This document shows, one piece after another, positions 15,993 through 25,340 of a DNA stretch of 64,000 nt. The notes under the pieces were generated by a model that saw only the letters and a list, made by a program, of their open reading frames with translations, ran no database searches and was not told the DNA's origin. A program made the translations under genes and the position numbers. This DNA comes from Candidatus Lindowbacteria bacterium RIFCSPLOWO2_12_FULL_62_27 (lineage in GTDB: Bacteria > Lindowbacteria > 2-12-FULL-62-27), in NCBI GenBank assembly GCA_001784175.1, contig MFPR01000006.1, forward strand, positions 202,226 to 266,225, in the 5' to 3' direction. Numbering within the stretch: position 1 is the first letter of the stretch; each line of letters opens with the position of its first letter.

Positions 15993-17744
15993 CTACCGCG
16001 TCCAATCGATTCGATTCACGTTTTTCAGAAGAATCGCGCCGGTGCCCAGGGAGGCGGTGAAGGCCAGGAGGCCTCCCGCATACCGGCCGATGCACAGCCA
16101 GCCGACGCCGAAGAGCGCGAGGTACACGGTGACTACGCCGAGCGCCCAGCTCCAGATCCGGAGGCGGTCGATGCCGCTGCCCTGAATGTCCGGGCATAAT
16201 CGCCGGATCGGACCCCAGGCGCCGCCCGGGCGGACGCGGCGGTAGAACTCGACCATGTGCTCCTGCGGCACCGGTTTCGTGGCGAACGTGACGATAACCC
16301 AGACCACGGTGGAGACGCCCATGATGATCATGAAGCGCGCCGGATACAGGTGATCGCCGTCCATGAAGCCGGTCAGCCGGAACGTATTGGACAGGATGAG
16401 AGACGTTGCGAGGGCCGAGATTTCCGACCAGGCGTTGATCCGCCACCAGTACCATCGCAGGACGCCCAGAACGGCCGCGCCCGATGCGATTTCGCTCAGA
16501 TACAGCCACGCGCCCACGATCGAGTCCATCTGCCACGCCATCACGCCGCCCAAGACCGTCATCGCCACCACGAAAAACTGCGACACGATCACGTAGTGCC
16601 GGTCGGTCGCGGCCGTTTTGATGAATCGCCGGTAGACATCGTTCATCAGGTACGACGCGCCCCAGTTCAGGTGCGTGGTGATGGTCGACATGAAGGCCGC
16701 GAGGAGCGACGCGACCATGATGCCGATCATGCCGACCGGGAGAAACTTGATCATCATCTTGGGATACGCCAGCTCCGGGTCGGGCAGGTCGGCGAAATAG
16801 ACGATGGAGGCGAGCCCCACGACGATCCAGGGCCACGTTCGGACCACGAAATGCGCGATCGTGAACCACAAGAGCGCCAGCACGGCATGCCGCTCGTTCG
16901 CGGTGGCGAACAGCCTCTGCGCCAGAAAGCCGCCGCCCTGGCCGCCCCCCCACCACTGGATGAGGATGAAAAACAAAAACGTGTAGAGCGCCATATCGCC
17001 GGTCGCGAAGTTCGGCAGGAAATTGAACACTTGATCCGCCGGCGCCAGGGGCGACGAAAGAACGGCGCCGGCGTTCGACGACAGCGCCGCCTGAACCTTC
17101 CCGGCCAGCGCCGCGGGGCCGCCGGCGTCGGCCAACACGAAAATCATGAGTGAGATCGAACCGAACATGGCGAGCGCGAACTGGAAGAAATCGGTGACGA
17201 CCACGCCCCAGAGGCCGGACATGACCGTGTAGATGAAACTGACGCCGACCAGGAGTGGGATCGCGACGGCCTTGCTCCAGCCGAACGTCTCGACCGAAAT
17301 CTTCTGCATGCCGAGGATGACCCAGCCCATCGTGATGCCGTTGGCCAGGATCGACAGGTACAGCGCCTGAAACAGGCGCAAAATCGCCGCCGGCCGGCCC
17401 GCGTATCTCAGCTCGATGAACTCCACGTCCGTCATCAGGCGCGACCGCTGCCACAGCGGCGCGAAGAAAAACATGCAGAGCATGAATCCCATCACGCCGC
17501 ACCACCAGTACCAGTTGCCCTGAAATCCCTGGGTCCGGACGATCCGCGCGATCGCCAGGGGCGTGTCGGCCGCGAAGGAGGTCGCGACGATCGATGTGCC
17601 GGCCAGCCACCAGGTGAGCTTGCGGCCGGCCACGAAATACTCGACGACGTTGGCGGTGCCGCGCCGGGCGAAGTACAGGCCGAGGCCAAGCGTGATCACC
17701 ATGTAAAAGGCGATGATCGACCAGTCGATCCAGCCGAGGATCAT
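15993..17744 (-). CDS. Sodium:solute symporter (SSS family)
   Basis: 583 residues with about 13-15 membrane segments. SSS features include an N-terminal FVAGRKLTWWLAGTSIVATS (the discontinuous first helix with sodium-binding region), ADTPLAIARIVRTQGFQGNW, DVEFIELRYAGRPA and the mid-protein FMSTITTHLNWGASYLMNDV (sodium-site helix). These carriers import sugars, amino acids or organic acids with Na+. The substrate cannot be assigned. It lies 10 bases downstream of the HDOD gene that ends at 17755, in the same direction, so the two are likely cotranscribed. Confidence 0.9.
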   Translation of the reverse strand: MILGWIDWSIIAFYMVITLGLGLYFARRGTANVVEYFVAGRKLTWWLAGTSIVATSFAADTPLAIARIVRTQGFQGNWYWWCGVMGFMLCMFFFAPLWQRSRLMTDVEFIELRYAGRPAAILRLFQALYLSILANGITMGWVILGMQKISVETFGWSKAVAIPLLVGVSFIYTVMSGLWGVVVTDFFQFALAMFGSISLMIFVLADAGGPAALAGKVQAALSSNAGAVLSSPLAPADQVFNFLPNFATGDMALYTFLFFILIQWWGGGQGGGFLAQRLFATANERHAVLALLWFTIAHFVVRTWPWIVVGLASIVYFADLPDPELAYPKMMIKFLPVGMIGIMVASLLAAFMSTITTHLNWGASYLMNDVYRRFIKTAATDRHYVIVSQFFVVAMTVLGGVMAWQMDSIVGAWLYLSEIASGAAVLGVLRWYWWRINAWSEISALATSLILSNTFRLTGFMDGDHLYPARFMIIMGVSTVVWVIVTFATKPVPQEHMVEFYRRVRPGGAWGPIRRLCPDIQGSGIDRLRIWSWALGVVTVYLALFGVGWLCIGRYAGGLLAFTASLGTGAILLKNVNRIDWTR

Positions 17745-17754
17745 GGACTGGGCC

Positions 17755-18657
17755 TCATGCGATCAACGACGCCACGATGTCGTCCGCCTTGGTCAACTCG
17801 GCGTCGACATTGTCGAACACCGTGTTGATGTCCGATTGGACGATGTTCAGAATCTTCATGGCGTTCAGAGACAATTTCGGCGTCCCGGCCTCGCCCGACG
17901 CGCCGAACCGGATCTTGCGGGCCACGTGATCCCCCACGTGGACCAGGGCGGCGAGGGTCTGGTTCAGCTCGGCCAGTTGCGGGTGGGGATAGTACCGGAT
18001 GCTTTCTTCAAGATGAAGCGGCAATTTCCATTTTCGGGCCAGGAGCGCCCCGGCCTCGCAGTGGTCCAGCCCGAGAACGGCCCGCTCGGTCTCCGCCAGC
18101 GTCTTTTTTTCCTTCTTCGCCTTCTGGATGGCCTGGACAAACCGGTCGTGCAGGTACTGGTCGAACACGAGCTTGCCGATCCCGTGCAGAATGCCGGCCA
18201 CGAGGCACTCCTCCGGCAGCGGATACTTGATCCGCGTGCCGACCATGTTGGCGATCACGCCCGTGCCGATCGAATGCTTCCAGAACTCGATCAGGTCGAA
18301 TTCCTTTTCCTTCCCGCCCTCCAGGCCGAAGAGCCGGACGACCGAAGCCGACAGCGCCAGGCTTTTGACGGCGTTGAACCCGAGGATCACGACGCCCTGG
18401 CTCACGGTCGAGATCTGCCGGGGGAATCCGTAGTAGGAGGAATTGACGATCTTGAGGATGCGGGCGGTCAGCGACTGGTCCAGGCTGATCTGGCGGGTCA
18501 GCTCCTGCACGTTGCTCTTCGGATTCTCCATGACTTCGAGAATCCGCGCAATCACCGCGGGGAGCGTCGGGACTTTTTCTATGCACTGAATGATTTGCGT
18601 GACCGCCTCCGGCGCTCCGCCGCTGGTCCCTTCGGTTGTCGCTGCCGAATCAGCCAT
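17755..18657 (-). CDS. Short HDOD protein without the HD pair
   Basis: 300 residues, lacking the N-terminal GspE-like domain of the longer paralogues. The HDOD domain spans about 20-230 (VPTLPAVIARILEVMENPKS, IVNSSYYGFPRQISTVSQGV). The catalytic motif is degraded to LHGIGK (HG for HD), although HVGDHV is kept downstream, so phosphodiesterase activity is not expected. Promoter signals must lie in the 80-base divergent gap with the response regulator at 18738. It probably works as a signalling adaptor. Confidence 0.85.
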   Translation of the reverse strand: MADSAATTEGTSGGAPEAVTQIIQCIEKVPTLPAVIARILEVMENPKSNVQELTRQISLDQSLTARILKIVNSSYYGFPRQISTVSQGVVILGFNAVKSLALSASVVRLFGLEGGKEKEFDLIEFWKHSIGTGVIANMVGTRIKYPLPEECLVAGILHGIGKLVFDQYLHDRFVQAIQKAKKEKKTLAETERAVLGLDHCEAGALLARKWKLPLHLEESIRYYPHPQLAELNQTLAALVHVGDHVARKIRFGASGEAGTPKLSLNAMKILNIVQSDINTVFDNVDAELTKADDIVASLIA

Positions 18658-18737
18658 AGACCGGTGACGCTATATTAATATGGAGGAGAAGTAAACCTGT
18701 TTTTTATGACCTTGGGGTAAGGTACACTCTCGCCGAC
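18658..18737. promoter_or_regulatory. Divergent intergenic region between an HDOD and a REC gene
   Basis: This 80-base gap must hold promoters for both directions. For the plus strand, TACACT (18723-18728) is a fair -10 box placed so that transcription would begin about 3 bases before the ATG at 18738; no convincing -35 is seen. For the minus strand an AT-rich stretch (TATATTAATA, 18671-18680) may serve as -10. Confidence 0.35.
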
Positions 18738-19892
18738 ATGAACCTCAACGTTCTTGTGGTGGACGACGAAGCGGATGTGTGCGAGGTCCTGAAAGACGGC
18801 CTGAAGGTGCACGGGATCGGCGTCACGATCGCCCGCGACGGCAAGGAGGCCGTTCTTCAGGCGCTCGTCAAGGCGCCGGACGCCGTGCTCATGGACATCC
18901 TTATGCCCGGGCTGGCCGGACTCGACGCGCTCGGCCTGTTCAAAATCATCGAGCCGATCCGGACCGTGCCGGTGATCATGCTGACGGCGTTGAAGAGCAA
19001 GGAAGACATTCTGAACGCCATGCGGGCCGGTGCGGCGGATTACATCGGAAAGCCGTTCGACATCGCCGACACGGTGACCCGCCTCCGGCGGGTCGTGGCC
19101 CGGCCCGCGCCCATGACATTTCCCGTGTTCCGATATCTGTCGTATCGCGCGGGATCGGACGGCCGGGGCCTGCGGCTGGAACTCGAAGGGGATTTCTCAG
19201 AAGACGCGGCGGAGGATCTGGAGGTCCTGATCCGGGCGCTGTTGCCGCTGCAGCCGGTCCGGATCGACCTCGATTTCGAGAAAGTTCCGAACATCGGCGA
19301 CCGGCTGGTTCCGAATCTCGTCGCGGTCCGGGACATGGCGGCGGCCCGGGGCGGTAAAGTTCTGGTCGCGAATCTCGATCCCAAAAAATACCGCGCCGCG
19401 GCCGTGTCCCCCATCCGAAACATCTTTCCGGCCGTCCCGGCGCCGCCGGAAGAACCTGTGCGGTCCACACGGGCCTCGAAAAAAGTGGACGCCGTCGCAA
19501 AAGACATCGACGAACAGATGTCCCAGGTCCTTTCGCGCCTCCCCGGACTCCGCTTCGATTTCAAGCTGCGGAACGAACTGTCCGTGCTCGAGCTTCAGGG
19601 ACAACTGACCGGGGACACCAGGAGCGAAGTCGAGAAGGCGTTCCAGGCCGTCACGGAGGCCCACGCGCACGTGATGGTCGTCATCGAGAAGGCTTCCCAG
19701 TTCGACGCGCGCGGCATGCTGCACTTGGTGGAAAAAATCACGGACACGAAAAACCGGGAGGGACTGAAAGTCTACGTCGTTTGCCGCAATCAGGAGCTGC
19801 AGGTGGCCTACCGGAACGCCCGTGGGCATCTGGTGGCCGGCATCTACGACGATCGCGACAAGGCGCTGTCGTCGTTCCGGGCGTCCGGGTGA
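18738..19892 (+). CDS. Response regulator with two STAS-like domains
   Basis: 384 residues. REC domain at 1-120 with VLVVDDEADV, phospho-Asp in VLMDILMPGLAG, Thr in MLTALKS and Lys in IGKPFD. Two STAS-like alpha/beta domains follow: about 140-225 (LRLELEGDFSEDAAEDLEVL, RGGKVLVANLDPKKY) and about 280-380 (LSVLELQGQLTGDTRSEVEK, FDARGMLHLVEKI). STAS domains in anti-anti-sigma factors bind partners through a Ser/Thr, which I cannot place with confidence here. The product therefore looks like a phosphorylation-controlled protein-interaction module. It is related to the gene at 23311. Confidence 0.78.
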   Translation: MNLNVLVVDDEADVCEVLKDGLKVHGIGVTIARDGKEAVLQALVKAPDAVLMDILMPGLAGLDALGLFKIIEPIRTVPVIMLTALKSKEDILNAMRAGAADYIGKPFDIADTVTRLRRVVARPAPMTFPVFRYLSYRAGSDGRGLRLELEGDFSEDAAEDLEVLIRALLPLQPVRIDLDFEKVPNIGDRLVPNLVAVRDMAAARGGKVLVANLDPKKYRAAAVSPIRNIFPAVPAPPEEPVRSTRASKKVDAVAKDIDEQMSQVLSRLPGLRFDFKLRNELSVLELQGQLTGDTRSEVEKAFQAVTEAHAHVMVVIEKASQFDARGMLHLVEKITDTKNREGLKVYVVCRNQELQVAYRNARGHLVAGIYDDRDKALSSFRASG

Positions 19893-19916
19893 TCCCATGA
19901 TCCTTGATACGGGAAT

Positions 19917-19945
19917 TTGACACCCGGCCAATCTTCGTTTACTAT
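19917..19945 (+). promoter_or_regulatory. Strong sigma-70-type promoter, leaderless geometry
   Basis: TTGACA (19917-19922), 17-base spacer, TACTAT (19940-19945). Only six bases separate the -10 box from the ATG at 19952, so the expected start of transcription is the A of the start codon. There is no ribosome binding site between them. Confidence 0.65.
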
Positions 19946-19951
19946 TGAGCC

Positions 19952-20338
19952 ATGAGTAAATCCGTCAACGTCCTTGTGGTGGATGACGACCGGGCCGTCT
20001 GCGACGTGATCCGCCGGACGCTCGAGGCGTCGTTCAAGCCGGTGTCGGTCAAGGTGGTCTATGACGGGGTGAGCGCGGTGGAGTCCCTGGACGAATCGCT
20101 CGATCTCATTGTCCTCGACCTCGGATTGCCCCAGCTTCGAGGGGAGGGCGTTTCGCTCGCGAACGAATTGAAAGGCGCGAACGCTCCCATCCTGATCATC
20201 ACCGGCGAGCCGAATCCGGACCTTGAGTTCATGGGCGACATCAACGTCATGGGCATTCTGAAAAAACCGTTCGACCTGAACGACCTCGTCAAAGCCTCAA
20301 AGACCATCCTGTCCGGCCGGGAATATTCCGGGAACTGA
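19952..20338 (+). CDS. Single-domain response regulator (CheY-like)
   Basis: 128 residues, a bare REC domain: VLVVDDDRAV acidic pair, phospho-Asp in LIVLDLGLPQ, Thr in LIITGEPN and Lys in LKKPFD. No output domain, so it acts through protein contact or as a phosphate relay. It is followed after 12-18 bases by the hybrid histidine kinase, its probable partner. The promoter at 19917-19945 predicts an mRNA starting at this ATG. Confidence 0.92.
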   Translation: MSKSVNVLVVDDDRAVCDVIRRTLEASFKPVSVKVVYDGVSAVESLDESLDLIVLDLGLPQLRGEGVSLANELKGANAPILIITGEPNPDLEFMGDINVMGILKKPFDLNDLVKASKTILSGREYSGN

Positions 20339-20350
20339 CGCCGCTTGGGG

Positions 20351-21967
20351 ATGGGCATGGAATCCGATACGATCGCCCAGGGCGAGGAACGATTTCAGAA
20401 TCTCCTTCAGGCGATCCCCGACATCATCTACAAGATCGATCCGGCCGGCCGCTTCGTGTTCGTCAACGACTCCATCCGGAGGCTCGGCTATGAGCCGGCG
20501 GACCTGATCGGAAAACATTTCAGCGAGATCCTCCACCCCGACGACGTGGCCCGGGTCAGCCGGGAGAACGTGCTGCCGAAACTTTCCGGGAAGCTGACGG
20601 GCGACGACCAGGCGCCGAGACTCTTTGACGAGCGCCGGACGAGAATGCGCATGACGAAAAATCTGGAGGTCCGCCTGCGCCCGAAAAACCGGGCCGACGT
20701 CAAGTTCGGCGAGGTCTTCGCGTATGGCGAGATCATCTCCACCGGACAGTTCGACCGCGACATCCGGAACCACAACAAGACGTTTCTGGGTACCGTCGGC
20801 ATCATCCGCGACGTCACGGACCGAAAAACCATGGAGGAAAAGCAGAAACGCCTGCAGGAACAGCTCATCCAGTCCGAGAAACTGCGGGCCCTCGGCGAAG
20901 TCCTCTCCAGCGTCGCGCACGAACTCAACAACCCTCTCACCGCCATCATCGGCTACGCCCAGCTCATGCAGTCCGCCGAAAACATCGAGTCGTGCCGCTC
21001 GGACCTCGACGCGATCCGGCAGGAGGCCAAACGCTGCGCCGACATTGTCCAGAACCTGGTCGCGTTCGCCCGGAAAAAGGGATTCCGGCGCGAGCCCTGC
21101 CGGATCAACCAGCTCATCGCCAATACGCTGAAGTTCCGGTCCTATCAAATGACGGTCGACAGCGTCCGCGTGTCCGTTTCGATGGATGACCGGATCCCCC
21201 AGACGATGGCGGATCCGAACCAGCTCCAGCAGGTCTTTCTGAACATCGTCAACAACGCGCTGGACGCGATGAAAAAGTCGCAGGTCCGGAGGCTGGAGGT
21301 GACCAGTCACCTGGTCGGAGAGATCATCCGGGTTTCGTTTGCGGACAGCGGCTGCGGGATTTCGACGGAGCATCTGGGCCGGATCTTCGAGCCGTTCTTC
21401 ACGACCAAAACCGCCTCCGGCGGCACCGGACTCGGCCTCAGCGTCTGCTACGGCATCGTCACCGACCATGGCGGAAGGATCCGGGCCGAAAGCGAGCCCG
21501 AGAAGGGCGCCACGTTTGTCGTGGAACTGCCGGTGGTGGCGCCGCCCCTGTCCTACGAATTCTCGCCGCAGGACGCGGAGGAACCGCGGAAAGCTCCGCA
21601 GGCGGCGGCGGTCCTCGTGGTGGATGATGAACGTTCGTGCCTGGATGTCTTCGAGCGCTATCTCCGGCAGGTGGGCTGGTCGGTCCAAACGGCCGACACC
21701 GTGGGCAAGGCCATCGATCTCCTGGACCGGACGAAATTCTCCTTGATTGTCTCGGACCACAAAATGCCCGGGCGGGGCGGGGAGGAACTCTATGAGCACG
21801 TCGCCCGCCGGCACCCGCGCCTCCTGGACCGGTTCATTCTGGTCTCGGGCGACGTCATCAATCCCGCGTCGCGGCTGTTCATTGAAAAAAGCCGCGTGCG
21901 GGTACTCGAAAAACCGTTCGCGATGGAAAAACTCTCGGACCTGATGTCGGAGGTGCTGGAGGCCTGA
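20351..21967 (+). CDS. Hybrid sensor histidine kinase (PAS, HisKA, HATPase, REC)
   Basis: 538 residues from ATG 20351; ATG 20357 with TTGGGG just upstream is an equally good start. A PAS domain (about 12-160) carries IDPAGRFVFVNDSIRRLGY. The HisKA H-box is SSVAHELNNPLTAIIGY with His190. The ATPase has an N-box (NIVNNALDAM), G1 (DSGCGIS) and G2 (GGTGLGLSV). A C-terminal REC (about 415-535) has VLVVDDERS, phospho-Asp in LIVSDHKMPG and Lys in LEKPF. No membrane segment, so it senses a cytoplasmic signal. The stop is 7 bases from the stop of a convergent HDOD gene. It most likely works with the REC protein upstream. Confidence 0.93.
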   Translation: MGMESDTIAQGEERFQNLLQAIPDIIYKIDPAGRFVFVNDSIRRLGYEPADLIGKHFSEILHPDDVARVSRENVLPKLSGKLTGDDQAPRLFDERRTRMRMTKNLEVRLRPKNRADVKFGEVFAYGEIISTGQFDRDIRNHNKTFLGTVGIIRDVTDRKTMEEKQKRLQEQLIQSEKLRALGEVLSSVAHELNNPLTAIIGYAQLMQSAENIESCRSDLDAIRQEAKRCADIVQNLVAFARKKGFRREPCRINQLIANTLKFRSYQMTVDSVRVSVSMDDRIPQTMADPNQLQQVFLNIVNNALDAMKKSQVRRLEVTSHLVGEIIRVSFADSGCGISTEHLGRIFEPFFTTKTASGGTGLGLSVCYGIVTDHGGRIRAESEPEKGATFVVELPVVAPPLSYEFSPQDAEEPRKAPQAAAVLVVDDERSCLDVFERYLRQVGWSVQTADTVGKAIDLLDRTKFSLIVSDHKMPGRGGEELYEHVARRHPRLLDRFILVSGDVINPASRLFIEKSRVRVLEKPFAMEKLSDLMSEVLEA

Positions 21968-21973
21968 ATTCCG

Positions 21974-23254
21974 TCACTCGAACTTGAACATCTTTTTCAT
22001 CTCTTCCGTCTTGTCCCGCACCGTCACCGCGATGTCCTCCACCACCAGATTCTGAAGCCCGAGCCGGGCGCGGTAGGGATCGGCCAGGGACCCGATCTTC
22101 GCCATGTACTCGTAGGGGTCGATGTCGGAATCGAGGCCCGTGAGCGTTGCCGCGAGATGCACGATCATGGCCTCCGGCTTGATCGACTTCATCTGCTCGA
22201 TCTGGCCGATGGGATAATGGTGGATCATGGCGCCCTGGATGACCACGGGCGGGAACTGCCAGATTTCGAACAGAAACGACCCGATGTCCGCATGGCATCC
22301 TCCCAGAACCTGCCGCTCGGCCACCAGCGGATCTGTTCCGGAAGATTTCAGTTTCACGATCTCCTCATGTTCCGCAGGGAAATGCTGGTAGATCGCGAGT
22401 TCCCCCACGTTGTGGATGAAGCCATTGATGAACAGCATGTCGACGTCCGGTATTTTCAGAAACGTCCCGACTTCCTTGCACCACTGGGCCGCGGCAATGG
22501 CGCGGTCCCAGAATCGCGCCGCCTCCTCGGGCGGGATGTCCTTGAATTTCTGCATGACGCCCGCCACCAGCACCAGTTCCTTCACCTTCTTGGTGCCCAG
22601 CACCACCAGCGCCTGGGTGACCGTCTTGGCCTGTGACCGCAGTCCGTAAAAAGCCGAATTGACGATGCGGAGCAAGGTCGTGACGAGTCCCGGATCGATC
22701 GTGATGACCTTGCCGACCGCTTCCATGGAGGTCTTCGGATCGTCGAGCATCTGCGACACTTTCGTGACGACGCCGGGCAGCGGCGCGATGCCCTTGATCT
22801 TCTGCAGATTCTTCCGGATGTCGCCCTTCAGGCCGGCGGGCTTGCCGTCGCCCGGTCCCGCGCCCGCCGGCGCGGCGGCCTGCGCCGGCAGCGCCGCCAT
22901 GAACGGCTTCAAAAGCCCCACCATCTCCGGCAGAGTCGCGACGCCGGCCGAGACGGCGGCCTGCGCGAACGAAAACAGTTCGTCCCGCTGCAGCCTCAGA
23001 ATCTCGTCGCCCTTCGTGTTGTCGATGTATCCCATCTCGACCGCCAGCTCGATGAATTTCTTGTTCACCTGCGTCTGGGACAGCATGACCTTGCTGACCT
23101 GCTCGGGCGTCAAAAACCCGCGCAGCATCGCAAGCTGGCCGATCCGCCGGTCCAGTTGCTGCATGGCCTTCACCGCGCGGATGATCTTCTCCTGTTCCAT
23201 CAGCTTGTTGGTGCGAAGGTGGGCGATAAAGGTCTGGAGCGTCTGGATGTTCAT
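21974..23254 (-). CDS. HDOD protein, HD pair replaced by HN
   Basis: 426 residues, paralogue of the genes at 11465, 24059 and 25341. GspE-like N-terminal domain (DRRIGQLAMLRGFLTPEQVS, about 35-90), Ala/Pro/Gly-rich linker (about 120-145), HDOD domain (about 150-350; IAPLPGVVTKVSQMLDDPK, RIVNSAFYGLRSQ). The metal motif reads FIHNVGEL, so the Asp is lost and catalysis is unlikely. A minus-strand promoter at 23263-23291 ends 8 bases before the ATG, predicting a nearly leaderless mRNA. Confidence 0.85.
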   Translation of the reverse strand: MNIQTLQTFIAHLRTNKLMEQEKIIRAVKAMQQLDRRIGQLAMLRGFLTPEQVSKVMLSQTQVNKKFIELAVEMGYIDNTKGDEILRLQRDELFSFAQAAVSAGVATLPEMVGLLKPFMAALPAQAAAPAGAGPGDGKPAGLKGDIRKNLQKIKGIAPLPGVVTKVSQMLDDPKTSMEAVGKVITIDPGLVTTLLRIVNSAFYGLRSQAKTVTQALVVLGTKKVKELVLVAGVMQKFKDIPPEEAARFWDRAIAAAQWCKEVGTFLKIPDVDMLFINGFIHNVGELAIYQHFPAEHEEIVKLKSSGTDPLVAERQVLGGCHADIGSFLFEIWQFPPVVIQGAMIHHYPIGQIEQMKSIKPEAMIVHLAATLTGLDSDIDPYEYMAKIGSLADPYRARLGLQNLVVEDIAVTVRDKTEEMKKMFKFE

Positions 23255-23262
23255 CGCCGTTC

Positions 23263-23291
23263 ATATAATTCTGTTCCAATCCCAAAGTCAA
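23263..23291 (-). promoter_or_regulatory. Promoter of the HDOD gene at 23254, leaderless geometry
   Basis: Minus strand: TTGACT (23291-23286), 17-base spacer, TTATAT (23268-23263), then 8 bases to the ATG at 23254. No ribosome binding site. The same AT-rich block contains TATAAT on the plus strand (23264-23269), which may serve the divergent gene at 23311. Confidence 0.55.
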
Positions 23292-23310
23292 TATGATACG
23301 AGGGGGGCCG

Positions 23311-24072
23311 ATGATCGCGGAAGAGGAAAACTTGGACCATGCTCCAGCCGTGGAAAGCGCCGCGGCGCCAACCCGCGTCCTGGTTTTGGAGGACAACGAC
23401 GACGGCCGGGAACTTTTGGTGGAGGGCCTGCAGAGTTCCGGCTGCGCGGCGCAGGGCGTAAAACGCGGCCGGGAGGCGGTATTGTCCGCCCTGCGGGACG
23501 CGCCGGATGTCCTGCTGGTCAATCCGGCGGCCTGCCAGATGGATCCCGTGCGGCTCCTGAAAATGATCAAACTGCTTGAGCCGCTCCGCCGCCGTCTCGT
23601 GTTTGTCATGCTGGACCTGGCGGACAAAGACGAGGTTCTGCGGCTGGTCCAGGCGGGCGCGGACGGGTGCGTGTCCAAGGACCTGTCGGTTCATGCGATC
23701 TACCTGAAACTCGCGCAGAGCCTCAAGCAACCGCGCGCGCCGGCGCCGACGCCGTTTGAACATCTTCGTTTCTCCGTACAGGCCGAGGGAGACACCGTCA
23801 CGATCAGCGTCGAATCGGAACTGTCGGGCCCCTGCGCCAAGGAACTCGTGGCACTGGTCCGAACGCTCATCCCCGTCCAGCCATTCGCGCTTGTTCTGTC
23901 CCTGGAAAAAACGCCGGCCATCGCCACGAGCGCCATCGGTTACCTGTCCGAAGTCAAGGACACGGCGAAAGACTGCGGGGGGACATTCGTGCTGGCGCGC
24001 TTCGACGCCTCGAAATATCTTCCAAACATCCAGCGGGTGATCAAAACGAATTTCCAGATCACCCCGAATTGA
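23311..24072 (+). CDS. Degenerate receiver domain with STAS-like tail
   Basis: 253 residues from ATG 23311, chosen because AGGGGGG lies just upstream; an earlier in-frame ATG at 23293 has no such site. A REC-like fold covers about 20-145 (VLVLEDNDDGRELLVEGLQS), but the phospho-acceptor strand reads LLVNPAACQMD, with Asn where Asp is expected; Lys is kept in CVSKDLS. The C-terminal part (about 155-250) is STAS-like (VTISVESELSGPCAKELVAL). It is a relative of the protein at 18738 with one STAS-like domain fewer. Its 3' end overlaps the convergent HDOD gene by 14 bases. Confidence 0.75.
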   Translation: MIAEEENLDHAPAVESAAAPTRVLVLEDNDDGRELLVEGLQSSGCAAQGVKRGREAVLSALRDAPDVLLVNPAACQMDPVRLLKMIKLLEPLRRRLVFVMLDLADKDEVLRLVQAGADGCVSKDLSVHAIYLKLAQSLKQPRAPAPTPFEHLRFSVQAEGDTVTISVESELSGPCAKELVALVRTLIPVQPFALVLSLEKTPAIATSAIGYLSEVKDTAKDCGGTFVLARFDASKYLPNIQRVIKTNFQITPN

Positions 24073-25339
24073 AAATGGCCATGATGTTGCCGACCGCCGC
24101 GGAGATCTGGTCATGGGCCGTGCCGGCGTCCAGCGTGGAGAGGCCCTGCAGCGGCAGGCCCCGGTAGCGACCGACGGTTTTGTCCAAAAGTTCGTGGAAT
24201 TGAAAATCATCGAACGTTGACTCGATCCCCGACAGCGCCCCCGCGAGGTGCACCACCAGAACCTGGGACTTGACGTTCGGCATCGCCGACACCACGCTGA
24301 GATCGTGGTGATGCAGCATGGTGGACTGGATGATTTCGGCCGGCAGCTGCCAGAGCCCGAACAGATAGCCGCCGAGGTCCGCGTGCGTCCCTCCGAGATG
24401 CTCGCGCTCGGCTTCGAGGCGGTCGGCGCCGCCCGCCGCCTGCGCGTCGACGGCCGCCGCCTCCGCCCGGAAATACTGCTGGACGAGCAGCTCGCCGACA
24501 TTGTGGAGCAGGCCCGCCACGAACAGCTCATCGGCCTCGGCGAACCGGCACTGATGCCCGATCGTCTTGGCCCACTCGCCCGCCCAGACCGACCGTTCCC
24601 AGAACCGGGCGGAGAAGTCGGGTGGCACGTTCCGGAACTTGTCCATGACCGCCGCCGCGAGGATGAGCTGGCGCAGTTTGGTGAGACCGAGCACCACGAG
24701 GGCGTTTTTGACGTTGCCGATGCGCGACCGCAGACCGTAGAATGCGGAGTTGACCATCTTGAGCAGGAGGCTGACAAAGGAAGGATCGAGGGACAGCACC
24801 TGGCCGAGCTTGCCGAGGTCGACGTCCGGATCGTTGAGCATGGACATCGCCTTGGCGGCGGTCGGCGGCAGGGGCGCGATGGCGTTGATGCTCTTGAGCA
24901 CTTTCTTGACGCGCACGATCGTCGCCTTCTGCGCCTCTTCGCTCGGATAGTCCGCCGGCGCGGTGAGGCCGCGGTCTTTCTGAAACTCATCCAGGCATTT
25001 GAGCATCCGGTCCATGGTGGAGAGCTTGAGAAGCACCGCCGCCTGGGAAAACAGGAAGAGATCGTCGTTCTGAATACGCAGCACCCGCTCGACCTGCTCG
25101 GATTTCATCGCCTGAACCTCGACCGCGCATTCTCCGAACCGCCGGCCAGAATCGCGGCTCTGGGCCTCCAGGATCTGCGCGATCTGCTCAGGTTTCAGAA
25201 ACCCGTAGAGCGCCGCAAGCTGGCCGAGGCGCCGGTCCAGCCGGCCGTACTGTTTCAGCACCCGCTGAACGTCGGCCGGCCCCATCAGGTTCTGGCCGCG
25301 CAGGTATCCCATGAAGGCCTGGCATCGCGCGAGGCTCAT
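24059..25339 (-). CDS. HDOD protein, HD pair replaced by HN
   Basis: 426 residues, same architecture as its paralogues: GspE-like N-terminal domain (DRRLGQLAALYGFLKPEQIA), linker near 115-140 and HDOD domain (about 150-350; IAPLPPTAAKAMSMLNDPDV, KMVNSAFYGLRSRIGNVKNA). The metal motif is LLHNVGEL. It starts one base after the stop of the paralogue at 25341, so the two form an operon produced by tandem duplication. Likely a non-catalytic signalling scaffold. Confidence 0.85.
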   Translation of the reverse strand: MSLARCQAFMGYLRGQNLMGPADVQRVLKQYGRLDRRLGQLAALYGFLKPEQIAQILEAQSRDSGRRFGECAVEVQAMKSEQVERVLRIQNDDLFLFSQAAVLLKLSTMDRMLKCLDEFQKDRGLTAPADYPSEEAQKATIVRVKKVLKSINAIAPLPPTAAKAMSMLNDPDVDLGKLGQVLSLDPSFVSLLLKMVNSAFYGLRSRIGNVKNALVVLGLTKLRQLILAAAVMDKFRNVPPDFSARFWERSVWAGEWAKTIGHQCRFAEADELFVAGLLHNVGELLVQQYFRAEAAAVDAQAAGGADRLEAEREHLGGTHADLGGYLFGLWQLPAEIIQSTMLHHHDLSVVSAMPNVKSQVLVVHLAGALSGIESTFDDFQFHELLDKTVGRYRGLPLQGLSTLDAGTAHDQISAAVGNIMAIFNSG

Positions 25340-25340
25340 G

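Noticed and set aside
15919-17610. 563-codon open frame on the minus strand overlapping the symporter in another frame
   Set aside because: Low-complexity His/Arg/Gly/Asp sequence; the symporter frame has the membrane helices and family motifs.
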